Shown one piece after another: positions 1-5,733 of a DNA stretch of 5,942 nucleotides. The translations under genes and the position numbers were made by a program. The notes below the pieces were generated by a model, which saw nothing but the letters and a program-made list of their open reading frames with translations, did no database searches and had not been told where the DNA came from. The stretch's first letter is position 1, and every line of letters begins with the position of its first letter. The DNA is from Bacillota bacterium (GTDB lineage: Bacteria > Bacillota > Clostridia > DSM-8532): positions 1-5,942 of the forward strand of contig JAEXPO010000481.1 of NCBI GenBank assembly GCA_023446675.1. The letters are read 5' to 3'.

Positions 1-768
1 TTCCTGAGTCACATTGTTCATGTCGCTCACGTCCCGGACCGAATTTGTAATAGTATCCAGTGCTGCGGAATTGAGTATGTCCCGAAGCCGGACCTGGAGG
101 GTTTTCTTTGCCGAGTCGGTGATGTAGAGCATGACATTGAAGTAGGCGTTCCAGTTGCCTACGGCATAAAAGAGGCCGATGGTAGCAAGCACGGGCAGGG
201 ACAGGGGAAGTATAATCCTGAAAAGGATTTGCCAGTCGTTGCAGCCGTCTATGGAAGCCGATTCCTCCACGCTTACGGGCATGGCCTCGAAGAAGGTTTT
301 CATAACAATCATGTTATAGGTGCTTATGGCGCCGGGCAGAATTACTGCCCAATAGGTATTGTAAAGGCCCAGGGCCTTAACAAGCAGAAAGTTTGGAATC
401 ATGCCTGCGCTGAAGAGCATGGTAAAGGTAATGAACATAAGTATCGGGCTTCTTCCCCTGAGCCTTTTTTTGGACAAGGGGTAGGCTGCAAGGACGGTCA
501 TAACCATATTCACGCCGGTTCCCACGAGAGTGAGGTATACGGTGTTTTGCATGGACTGAAGCAGCGTGCCTGCCGTAAACACGGCCTTATAGGTTGACAG
601 ATTGAAATTGACGGGCCAGAACAAAACCTTTCCCGTTAGAACCGAGCTTTCGTCACTGAAGGAGGTGGCCAGGATGTTGAGAAAGGGCAGCAGGGTTGTG
701 AGCACCACCAGTGTCAGAAAGACATAATTGAAGGCGTGAAATATTTTTTCGCCTCTGCTTTTAAACAA
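1..768 (-). CDS. Carbohydrate ABC transporter permease, LplC/YtcP type (partial, 3' end off the left edge)
   Basis: This is one of two transmembrane subunits of a sugar ABC importer. It would form half of the membrane channel and dock the ATPase through a cytoplasmic EAA loop. The visible 256 residues begin with a short basic N-terminus, then a membrane segment at about 12-34, further hydrophobic segments at about 75-97 and 108-130, and the EAA loop at about 168-188 (ESASIDG, then RIILP). The family is usually 290-305 residues, so about 35-45 C-terminal residues lie beyond the window. The start is taken as TTG at 766-768, because AAGGAG at 777-782 sits 8 bases upstream and this is the only good start for the open frame. 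An ATG a few bases earlier is out of frame and soon reaches a stop. It lies 29 bases downstream of the LplB-type permease, so the two are almost certainly one operon. Family assignment is strong; the substrate cannot be read. Confidence 0.9.
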   Translation of the reverse strand, partial: MFKSRGEKIFHAFNYVFLTLVVLTTLLPFLNILATSFSDESSVLTGKVLFWPVNFNLSTYKAVFTAGTLLQSMQNTVYLTLVGTGVNMVMTVLAAYPLSKKRLRGRSPILMFITFTMLFSAGMIPNFLLVKALGLYNTYWAVILPGAISTYNMIVMKTFFEAMPVSVEESASIDGCNDWQILFRIILPLSLPVLATIGLFYAVGNWNAYFNVMLYITDSAKKTLQVRLRDILNSAALDTITNSVRDVSDMNNVTQE

Positions 769-776
769 GTCATTCA

Positions 777-782
777 CTCCTT
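777..782 (-). promoter_or_regulatory. Ribosome binding site fixing a TTG start
   Basis: On the minus strand AAGGAG lies 8 bases before TTG at 766-768. It supports TTG as the start of the second permease. The overlapping ATG at about 770-772 is too close to the site and opens a frame that closes after about 19 codons. Confidence 0.75.
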
Positions 783-797
783 TCCTTTACCGGGGCT

Positions 798-1760
798 TTA
801 AAAGATGCCGCCGCCTTCCTGAAAGCGGTTGGCCAGCTTATTGGCCGTCAGAACCAAAACAACGGCTATGACTGATTGGAAAATACCGATGGCAGTGGTC
901 AGGCTGTATTGAGCCCCTTCAATACCAATGCGGTAGACCAGGGTGCTTATAACATCGGAAACCTTTCGGACCGCTCCGTTTTGAAGTACATAAACCTGCT
1001 CGAAGCCGATGGTCATCATGGAACCCATTCGCAAAATAAGCATGATAAGTATGGTGGGCATAATGCTGGGGAGAGTTATATAGCGAATCTGCTTCCACTT
1101 CCCCGCTCCGTCCAGTATGGCCGCCTCGTACATTTCGGGATCAATGCCCGTAATGGCCGCAAGATAGATAATGGTCCCCCAACCCGCTTCCTTCCAGATT
1201 CCTGAAAGCACAAACACCCAGGGCCACCAGGCTTCACTGGTCATAAAGTAAATACTCTGGCCTGTCAGCGAGGACAAAAGGCTGTTGACAAAGCCTGTAT
1301 TGGGCGAAAGGATGTTGACAATCATACCTCCCAGGATAACCCAGGAGAAGAAATGGGGCAGGTAAATAACCTGCTGGAGTACCCTTTTGTAACGAAGATT
1401 TCCTATTTCATTAAAGAGAATGGCTAATATAATGGGTACGGGAAAGCCCACAATCAGGGAATACACGTTTAAAAGCAGTGTATTTCTAAATGCCGTCCAG
1501 AAGGCCGACATATTGAAAAGCTGATCGAAATATTTAAAGCCTACCCAGGGGCTTCCGTCGATTCCCAGGTTAAACCTGAAATCCTTAAAGGCGATAACCA
1601 GGCCCCCCATGGGAGCGTAGCAAAAGATGAGATAAAAGAGTATAACGGGAATCAGCATAAAATACAGATGGCGATCCCGCCAAAGCCACCGGAGCCTGGA
1701 TCGTAATTTAGCTTGGGACAGGTTTCCCGTACCGGTGCCTTTTATAAATGAACGCTCCAT
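798..1760 (-). CDS. Carbohydrate ABC transporter permease, LplB/YteP type
   Basis: This 320-residue integral membrane protein is the partner permease of the downstream LplC/YtcP-type subunit. Together they would form the channel of an importer for an unidentified sugar or oligosaccharide; COG4209-type systems often serve plant polysaccharide breakdown products. A basic N-terminal tail (R20 to R30) precedes a first membrane segment at about 32-58. Further hydrophobic segments lie near 91-116, 131-152, 180-204, 234-250 and 289-309. The cytoplasmic EAA loop is at 212-231 (EAAILDGAGKW, then ITLPS), the ATPase contact site. Length is normal for the family. The ATG has GGGAGG six bases upstream (1767-1772). 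It is first in the operon after a 600-base divergent spacer. The solute-binding protein usually encoded with these permeases is not in view; it may lie beyond the left edge, and the ATPase may be a shared MsmX-type protein encoded elsewhere. Confidence 0.93.
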   Translation of the reverse strand: MERSFIKGTGTGNLSQAKLRSRLRWLWRDRHLYFMLIPVILFYLIFCYAPMGGLVIAFKDFRFNLGIDGSPWVGFKYFDQLFNMSAFWTAFRNTLLLNVYSLIVGFPVPIILAILFNEIGNLRYKRVLQQVIYLPHFFSWVILGGMIVNILSPNTGFVNSLLSSLTGQSIYFMTSEAWWPWVFVLSGIWKEAGWGTIIYLAAITGIDPEMYEAAILDGAGKWKQIRYITLPSIMPTILIMLILRMGSMMTIGFEQVYVLQNGAVRKVSDVISTLVYRIGIEGAQYSLTTAIGIFQSVIAVVLVLTANKLANRFQEGGGIF

Positions 1761-1819
1761 GTTTATCCTCCCTTCATGGCAGAGCCGGGTAAATTTGCTG
1801 CCCGGTCCCTGTGGGATTT

Positions 1820-1851
1820 ATTATAGGTTGACCGTCTATGGTCTTCATAGA
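1820..1851 (-). promoter_or_regulatory. Candidate promoter and operator for the ABC permease operon
   Basis: On the minus strand a perfect TATAAT -10 box lies at 1820-1825, giving a start near 1813 and a 5' leader of about 50 bases. The matching -35 position (about 1843-1848, ATGAAG) is poor. It is covered by an inverted repeat with 6-bp arms, TCTATG and CATAGA, around a 5-base centre (1835-1851). A good -10 with a weak -35 under a small inverted repeat would suit activator- or repressor-controlled expression, but no regulator gene is next to it. The leader also contains a short CCGGG/CCCGG hairpin (1785-1805). Confidence 0.45.
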
Positions 1852-2143
1852 GTATCCTTTTAATCCGGTGTGCTTTTTTTATTCAAACGGCTTAAATTGT
1901 CATGCTGATTTCTTGCCAAATGAACTTTTTTTATTGGACAGCTTTTCCAGGATTAGTGTGTGTTATTTTATTTACATATTTTTACATCATTTATTTGCAG
2001 GATTTAATAAAAAACCTGCACTTTTTCGCAACCCATTTTATATATCGCTTGCAAAACCCGCATTTATAAATGCACTATTTCATCACTCTGCTCATTGCTG
2101 CAACAATTTATCCTTTTTCCTGCATTTTAATCAAATTAACTTA
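1852..2143. other. AT-rich divergent spacer without a supported gene
   Basis: This part of the divergent spacer is very AT-rich and holds no open frame with a credible ribosome binding site. A plus-strand open frame at 1838-2170 has low-complexity hydrophobic and aromatic composition, no Shine-Dalgarno site and no recognisable domain, so I treat it as chance. Within the stretch are an inverted repeat TGCAGG...CCTGCA (1996-2020, 13-base loop), a 14-bp perfect palindrome (2060-2073), and a segment (1885-1951) that loosely resembles part of the hydrolase leader. Confidence 0.6.
2060..2073. repeat. 14-bp perfect palindrome, possible operator
   Basis: GCATTTATAAATGC is a perfect uninterrupted palindrome about 70 bases upstream of the -35 box of the hydrolase promoter and about 240 bases upstream of the permease -10. 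A related half site, GCATTTTAA, occurs at 2122-2130, just upstream of the hydrolase -35. Symmetry of this kind suits a dimeric regulator, but AT-rich DNA throws up such palindromes by chance, and no regulator can be assigned. Confidence 0.3.
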
Positions 2144-2171
2144 TTAACAACGGAACAGAATGTGCTATAAT
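2144..2171 (+). promoter_or_regulatory. Extended -10 promoter for the amidohydrolase
   Basis: A -35 box TTAACA (2144-2149), a 16-base spacer and a perfect TATAAT (2166-2171) preceded by TGC make a strong housekeeping-type promoter with an extended -10. Transcription would begin near 2178, leaving a leader of about 197 bases before the hydrolase ATG at 2375. Confidence 0.7.
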
Positions 2172-2177
2172 TATTTC

Positions 2178-2374
2178 ATTGCTAAAACGGGCTATGCCCG
2201 CAACCCACTGGATACGAGGAGCCGATAACATAACTTGTTTTTTTATTGGCATATATCAGCTACAGGTACTAACGCTGCTTTTCAGGCAGCGGCGAACCCG
2301 GCTTTCATTGGAAGTCCGGTTTGCGACTTGAACTATTTTGCGCCTTAAACCATAGAAGTGAAGGAGACGTTGTC
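2178..2374 (+). promoter_or_regulatory. Long structured 5' leader of the amidohydrolase mRNA
   Basis: The leader between the predicted transcription start and the ATG can form four consecutive hairpins. A: 2188-2200, five GC-rich pairs and a TAT loop. B: 2208-2259, an outer stem CTGGATA/TATCAG with one bulged G, an internal loop CGAGGA/ATA, and an eight-pair inner stem 2221-2228 with 2243-2250. C: 2273-2291, CGCTGC/GCAGCG. D: 2293-2323, two helices broken by a C-C mismatch. The descending arm of D (AAGTC, 2312-2316) could instead pair with GACTT at 2325-2329. It matches no riboswitch class I can recall. The ribosome binding site AAGGAG at 2361-2366 lies outside the strong stems. The pairings are read by eye; regulatory function is inferred. 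Confidence 0.4.
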
Positions 2375-3595
2375 ATGAGCCTATGTGACTTAAAAAGGTT
2401 GGAAGAGAAAATAACCGCATTCAGCAAATTCGGGGATACGGGCAAGGGTGGTATAACCCGCCTGTCCCTCTCGGAAGCGGCCCTGGCTGCCAGAGGTGAG
2501 TTTGTAAGCCGTATGAAGGCACTGGGAGCTGCAATCGAAACCGATGATATGGGAAATATTTATGCTACATTAAAGGGGTCGGAGGATCTCCCCCGTATCG
2601 CTTCCGGCTCTCACTGTGATTCGGTCGTTCAGGGCGGCAATTACGACGGTATACTGGGGGTACTCACCGCCCTGGAGGCCGCGGAAACCCTGGTGACTGA
2701 AAAAATCCCCCACCGTCATCCCATAACCATAATGATTTGGACCAATGAGGAAGGCTCCCGCTTTGATCCGGCTATGATGTCCTCCGGCGTGATTACCGGC
2801 AAGTTCGACAAGGCTAAAATGCTGGCCTCAAAAGACAAGGAGGGCATCACCTTTGGAGAGGCTCTGGATGCCAGCGGCTATAAGGGTGATGAGCAAAGCC
2901 GATTAAACGCAAACAGCTACAAGGCCTTTGTTGAGCTTCATATTGAGCAGGGCCCCGTTCTGGAAGCTGCCGGAATTGATATTGGCGTCGTTGAAGGCGT
3001 TGTGGGTATGGTCAACTATGAGTTTGAATTCATTGGCCAGGCCGGACATGCGGGCACGGTTCCCCAGAAAATGAGAAAGGATGCCCTGTATGCGGCAAGC
3101 GAGGCCATCCAGTATTTGCACAGAGAGCTGGATAAGCTGGACGAAAAGCTGGTATACACAACCGGGCGCATTAACGCCTATCCCAATGTTCATACGGTTA
3201 TACCCGATTTGGTGCGTTTTAACCTGGATGCAAGGCATCAGAATCCCGAGGAATTAAAGAAGGTTGTTCAGATTATTGAAGCTATTCCTTCCGAGCTTTC
3301 CAAATGCAAGGTAAGCTACAGGCAGCTCTGGACCCGAAAAACCGTCGCCTTTAATAAAGATCTGGTTGATTTTGTGGAAAAGAACGCCCAGGCTAATGGC
3401 TACTCCACACTTCGCTTATACAGCGGTCCCGGACATGACGCACAGTTTGTTGCCGATGTTATTCCCACCACCATGGTTTTCGTGCCCAGTATTGGAGGGC
3501 ACAGTCATTGTGAAATTGAGAAGACCCCCATCGAGAACTGCTGGAAGGGAGCAAATGTTCTTCTCCAGACTCTCTTGGCTATTGATAAAAAATAA
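2375..3595 (+). CDS. M20-family Zn-dependent amidohydrolase (N-carbamoyl-L-amino acid hydrolase / allantoate amidohydrolase type)
   Basis: This cytosolic metalloenzyme of 406 residues would hydrolyse a C-N bond, typically removing carbamoyl from an N-carbamoyl-L-amino acid or splitting allantoate. The two-metal site is complete: H80-x-D82 and D91 (in SGSH and GGNYDG), E125-E126 in TNEEGSRF, H189 in ELHIEQGP, and H378 near the C-terminus in HSHCE. The dimerisation lid domain occupies about 207-320, with GHAGTVP at 224-230 and substrate-carboxylate candidates N271 (PNVHTVIP) and R287 (LDARH). The conserved SGPGHDA follows at 350-356. Length is typical. The start is ATG at 2375, with AAGGAG 8 bases before it; an in-frame ATG at 2321 lies inside leader hairpin D and lacks a ribosome binding site. 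It is transcribed alone, divergently from the sugar permeases. Whether it acts on carbamoyl amino acids, allantoate, ureidoglycolate or another amide cannot be settled from motifs. Confidence 0.92.
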   Translation: MSLCDLKRLEEKITAFSKFGDTGKGGITRLSLSEAALAARGEFVSRMKALGAAIETDDMGNIYATLKGSEDLPRIASGSHCDSVVQGGNYDGILGVLTALEAAETLVTEKIPHRHPITIMIWTNEEGSRFDPAMMSSGVITGKFDKAKMLASKDKEGITFGEALDASGYKGDEQSRLNANSYKAFVELHIEQGPVLEAAGIDIGVVEGVVGMVNYEFEFIGQAGHAGTVPQKMRKDALYAASEAIQYLHRELDKLDEKLVYTTGRINAYPNVHTVIPDLVRFNLDARHQNPEELKKVVQIIEAIPSELSKCKVSYRQLWTRKTVAFNKDLVDFVEKNAQANGYSTLRLYSGPGHDAQFVADVIPTTMVFVPSIGGHSHCEIEKTPIENCWKGANVLLQTLLAIDKK

Positions 3596-3688
3596 ACGTC
3601 ACTCATTGTCAGTAAAATTGATAAAAAATCCACGTTACTCATTGTCACTAAAATTGATAAAAATCATACGCTGCTCATTGTTGCTAAA
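3581..3688 (+). repeat. Three tandem 36-bp direct repeats spanning the hydrolase stop codon
   Basis: Units lie at 3581-3616, 3617-3652 and 3653-3688, all exactly 36 bases and directly abutting. Each starts ATTGATAAAAA and contains CTCATTGT near the middle. Units 1 and 2 match at 32 of 36 bases, units 2 and 3 at 28, units 1 and 3 at 27. Unit 1 begins within the last codons of the hydrolase (Ile-Asp-Lys-Lys-stop), so the array looks like tandem duplication of the gene end. The 36-base period preserves the reading frame. Confidence 0.9.
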
Positions 3689-3731
3689 AAGAGGCACAGG
3701 AAAATGAAAAATGATTGTCCTGTGCCTCTTT
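3688..3731. terminator. Bidirectional intrinsic terminator between convergent genes
   Basis: A perfect 14-bp inverted repeat (AAAGAGGCACAGGA at 3688-3701, TCCTGTGCCTCTTT at 3718-3731) encloses a 16-base AT-rich loop. On the minus strand the stem runs into CTTTTTAG, giving a good U tract for ending the carboxypeptidase transcript. On the plus strand the tail is only TTT before CC, so termination of the hydrolase message may be weaker. Its place between two convergent stop codons supports the dual role. Confidence 0.85.
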
Positions 3732-3756
3732 CCTGTTTAACTGCCGCCTAGCAGCT

Positions 3757-4716
3757 TCATTTATTCAAGGCTTTTTTTAAAAGCTTCACCGCATCCGACC
3801 ACTGCCCCTGCTCCGTGCTGTTTAATAAGACGGCAATGACGCTTCTGCCGTCTTTTTCCGCCGATGCAACCAGACAGTAGCCCGCAGCGGAGGTGTATCC
3901 GGTTTTTATGCCTGTTGCGTTTTCATAATAAAAGCCGGAATCCTTAATTAAGAGTTTATTTGTATTCATCCAGCTATGGGTCCCCTCCCCTTCGTTATCC
4001 CTGCCGGCACCCCCGGCTGCCACGCTGACAGACCCTGTTTCTGCATAAGTCAGCTTTACCGTGTCCCGAAAACTGGAATATTTCATTGCTTCAAGAGCAA
4101 TGAGAGCCAGGTCGCAGGCACTGGTGTAATGGTCCTCATTAGGATACCCGTGAGCATTCACAAAATGGGTATTATTGGCCCCCAACGCCTTCGCCTCTTC
4201 ATTCATCAGCTCGCGAAAATAAGGCAGAGCCTCAGAACGCTCCATCGTTTCATCACCGCTTACTTTTTTTGCAATATGCACCGCTATGGTGTTGGCAGCG
4301 TCATTGCCGGATGGAAGCATGAGGGCTTCTAACAAGTGTTCCAGTGTCATGCTTTCACCATATTCCAGACCTGCTTTGCTTGCATCAGGCAATAGCAAGC
4401 CCACCTCATCTCCAATTTTTACTTCTTCATCTAGGTCTCCGTATTTAAGGGCAAGGAGGGCTGTCATTATTTTTGTTGTACTGGCAGGATACATTTTTTT
4501 GTCGGCGTTTTTATCAAATAAAACCTTCCCGCTGTCTCCATCAATAACTATGGCACTTTCAGCCTCCAAATCAGAATGGCTTAAGGCCATTATACGGGGC
4601 TCTGCATTTTCTCCCGTCCCATACCTTTCCACCAAATCATTTCTGATCTTCACAGCATAAAAAAGCAGCAGCACAGCCACTGAAAGACATAAAACCCTAA
4701 AACGTATCTTTTTCAT
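3757..4716 (-). CDS. D-alanyl-D-alanine carboxypeptidase, peptidase S11 (low-molecular-weight PBP)
   Basis: This 319-residue serine DD-carboxypeptidase would remove the terminal D-Ala from peptidoglycan stem peptides on the outer face of the membrane. A basic start (KKIRFR) and a hydrophobic stretch at about 8-22 form an uncleaved anchor or signal peptide. All three penicillin-binding motifs are present: S79-T-T-K82 in PASTTK, S136-G-N in LPSGNDAAN, and K271-T-G in GIKTGYT. The family signature NAHGYPNEDHYTSACDLA is at 187-204. The protein ends shortly after the catalytic domain, so the C-terminal beta domain found in PBP5 and DacF (usually about 380-440 residues in total) is absent. Attachment is therefore likely through the N-terminus. 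ATG is supported by GGAG six bases upstream (4723-4726). It is monocistronic here, convergent with the hydrolase and sharing its terminator. Confidence 0.93.
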   Translation of the reverse strand: MKKIRFRVLCLSVAVLLLFYAVKIRNDLVERYGTGENAEPRIMALSHSDLEAESAIVIDGDSGKVLFDKNADKKMYPASTTKIMTALLALKYGDLDEEVKIGDEVGLLLPDASKAGLEYGESMTLEHLLEALMLPSGNDAANTIAVHIAKKVSGDETMERSEALPYFRELMNEEAKALGANNTHFVNAHGYPNEDHYTSACDLALIALEAMKYSSFRDTVKLTYAETGSVSVAAGGAGRDNEGEGTHSWMNTNKLLIKDSGFYYENATGIKTGYTSAAGYCLVASAEKDGRSVIAVLLNSTEQGQWSDAVKLLKKALNK

Positions 4717-4763
4717 TTTTTTCTCCGCCTTTGTTTCAAATTAATCCCCGATTTACCAATTTA

Positions 4764-4769
4764 ATTATA
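4764..4769 (-). promoter_or_regulatory. Candidate -10 box for the carboxypeptidase gene
   Basis: A perfect TATAAT on the minus strand lies about 48 bases before the carboxypeptidase ATG. The matching -35 position (4787-4792, AATAAC) is poor and the region is nearly all A and T, so the box may be fortuitous. Confidence 0.3.
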
Positions 4770-4950
4770 AAATCTAAGAAAATTAAGTTATTAAAAATAT
4801 CTATCACAAAGGTTAATAATTCCTTAAAGCTTTCAGTCTTAAATCGCAATTCGTATCAATTTTAAATATTAAATTCTATCCCCCCTGCCCTTTGGCACAC
4901 TGGGCCGCACACCTTAAACGACATAGCTTCCTTTATTATTTTGTAGTTCA
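4770..4950. other. Divergent spacer between carboxypeptidase and tetR, no gene seen
   Basis: This stretch is AT-rich apart from a short C-rich patch near 4880-4915. I find no ribosome binding site followed by an open frame, no strong hairpin and no RNA gene. It separates the two divergent promoters. Confidence 0.6.
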
Positions 4951-4953
4951 GGC

Positions 4954-4982
4954 TTGCAATTTTAAATCAATAGTACTACTAT
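4954..4982 (+). promoter_or_regulatory. Candidate promoter for the tetR-MFS operon
   Basis: TTGCAA (4954-4959) and TACTAT (4977-4982) are separated by 17 bases, each matching 4 of 6 consensus positions. The 21-bp palindrome at 4966-4986 covers the spacer and the -10 box, so a bound dimer would block RNA polymerase. That fits autorepression by the TetR protein. The start would be near 4989, giving a leader of about 80 bases. Confidence 0.4.
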
Positions 4983-4986
4983 TGAT
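4966..4986. promoter_or_regulatory. 21-bp palindromic candidate TetR operator
   Basis: Arms ATCAATAGTA (4966-4975) and TACTATTGAT (4977-4986) are perfect complements around a single central C. A partly overlapping inverted repeat, TACTAT-TG-ATAGTA, occupies 4977-4990. The position, about 85 bases before the tetR ATG and across its likely promoter, and the size are typical of operators bound by TetR dimers. Binding is inferred, not shown. Confidence 0.65.
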
Positions 4987-5028
4987 AGTAGTGCTATTGA
5001 TTATGGCGCTATTAACAGCACTATTGAT
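4979..5028. repeat. CTATTGAT direct-repeat array in the tetR leader
   Basis: The octamer CTATTGAT recurs at 4979-4986, 4994-5001 and 5021-5028, with a variant CTATTAAC at 5009-5016. Spacings are 15, 15 and 12 bases, and an inverted copy begins the palindrome at 4966. AGTGCT (4990-4995) and AGCACT (5017-5022) form an inverted repeat enclosing the middle copies. The array could be extra half-sites for the repressor or a structured leader. Confidence 0.7.
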
Positions 5029-5070
5029 AATCTTTCCCTAACGGATCCATTGAACTGAAAGGAGAATGGT

Positions 5071-5733
5071 ATGGCACTGCGTACGGAAGGCCTGGACGAA
5101 AGAATCGCTGAGAGCGCAAAGGAAGAATTTATGACCTATGGCTATAAGGATGCCTCCATCAACCGAATTGCTAAAAAAGCCGGAGCCACCAGCGGCGCAA
5201 TTTACATCCGCTATAAAAACAAGGATGAAATTTTTCAGGCCCTGGTTGATCCTGTTATAAAGGGTATGGAGGAACAGATAAACCAGTACAAGGGCAGGTA
5301 CTCCGCCCTTGGAAGAACAAAATCCTGGGATGCGTTAACCGAATTGGACAGGGAGATATTTGACTGGCTGATAGACTATATGTTTGACCATTATGATGCG
5401 TTCAAGCTTCTTGTCTGCAAATCCGACGGAAGCACGGTAAGCTCCTTTGCCGAGGATTTGATTCAGTTTAAATTTCAGCGTACCTTTGAATTTGTTGAAA
5501 AAATCCTTGCCCCGTTAAGTACAGAGAAGCCTTTTCCGGTATCCAGGGAGACACTGGCCCTTCTCTCAAGCGCTCAGTACCACAGCCTGTTTGAAGTCAT
5601 GCATCACGATTATTCAAAAGCTGCGGCGAAGGAATCGCTCCACGCTGTCAGAAAAATATATGTTAACGGGCTAAGGGAGCTTCTTAAGGATTTTATCGAA
5701 GACAATGAACCGGGAACAGGTCGTTTTGCATGA
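5071..5733 (+). CDS. TetR/AcrR-family transcriptional regulator
   Basis: This 220-residue repressor has a typical N-terminal TetR DNA-binding domain at about 10-57. The helix-turn-helix is at about 29-48 (SINRIAKKAGATSGAIYIRY), followed by the family hallmark KNKDEIF at 49-55. The remaining 160 residues are predicted helical and should form the ligand-binding and dimer domain; they show no motif that identifies the ligand. ATG is supported by AGGAG six bases upstream. The stop codon overlaps the ATG of the MFS pump (ATGA at 5730-5733), so the two are translationally coupled. A regulator encoded with an efflux pump and preceded by a palindrome over its own promoter most likely represses the operon until a pump substrate or related molecule binds. 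Family assignment is very secure; target and inducer are inferred. Confidence 0.93.
   Translation: MALRTEGLDERIAESAKEEFMTYGYKDASINRIAKKAGATSGAIYIRYKNKDEIFQALVDPVIKGMEEQINQYKGRYSALGRTKSWDALTELDREIFDWLIDYMFDHYDAFKLLVCKSDGSTVSSFAEDLIQFKFQRTFEFVEKILAPLSTEKPFPVSRETLALLSSAQYHSLFEVMHHDYSKAAAKESLHAVRKIYVNGLRELLKDFIEDNEPGTGRFA

Noticed and set aside
229..597. Plus-strand 122-codon open frame
   Set aside because: It lies antisense inside the LplC/YtcP-type permease, has no ribosome binding site, and its His/Gly-rich composition is typical of a shadow frame.
1996..2020. TGCAGG/CCTGCA hairpin followed by CTTTTTC as a plus-strand terminator
   Set aside because: It has a six-pair stem with a 13-base loop and a short T run, and no plus-strand gene upstream to terminate. 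It is probably chance in AT-rich DNA.
1838..2170. Plus-strand 110-codon open frame in the divergent spacer
   Set aside because: It has no ribosome binding site, low-complexity aromatic composition and no recognisable domain. It overlaps the promoters of both flanking genes.
2321..2374. Upstream ATG adding 18 residues to the amidohydrolase
   Set aside because: No Shine-Dalgarno site precedes it and it falls inside leader hairpin D. The ATG at 2375 has AAGGAG at ideal spacing and gives the usual family N-terminus.
2178..2374. Assignment of the leader to a guanidine (ykkC), TPP or SAM-I riboswitch
   Set aside because: Only short fragments resemble those motifs (ACTGG, CTGGATA, ACCCGGC). The conserved core blocks are not in the right order.
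3581..3688. CRISPR array
   Set aside because: The 36-bp units abut with no spacers, number only three, have drifted from one another, and no cas gene is in view.
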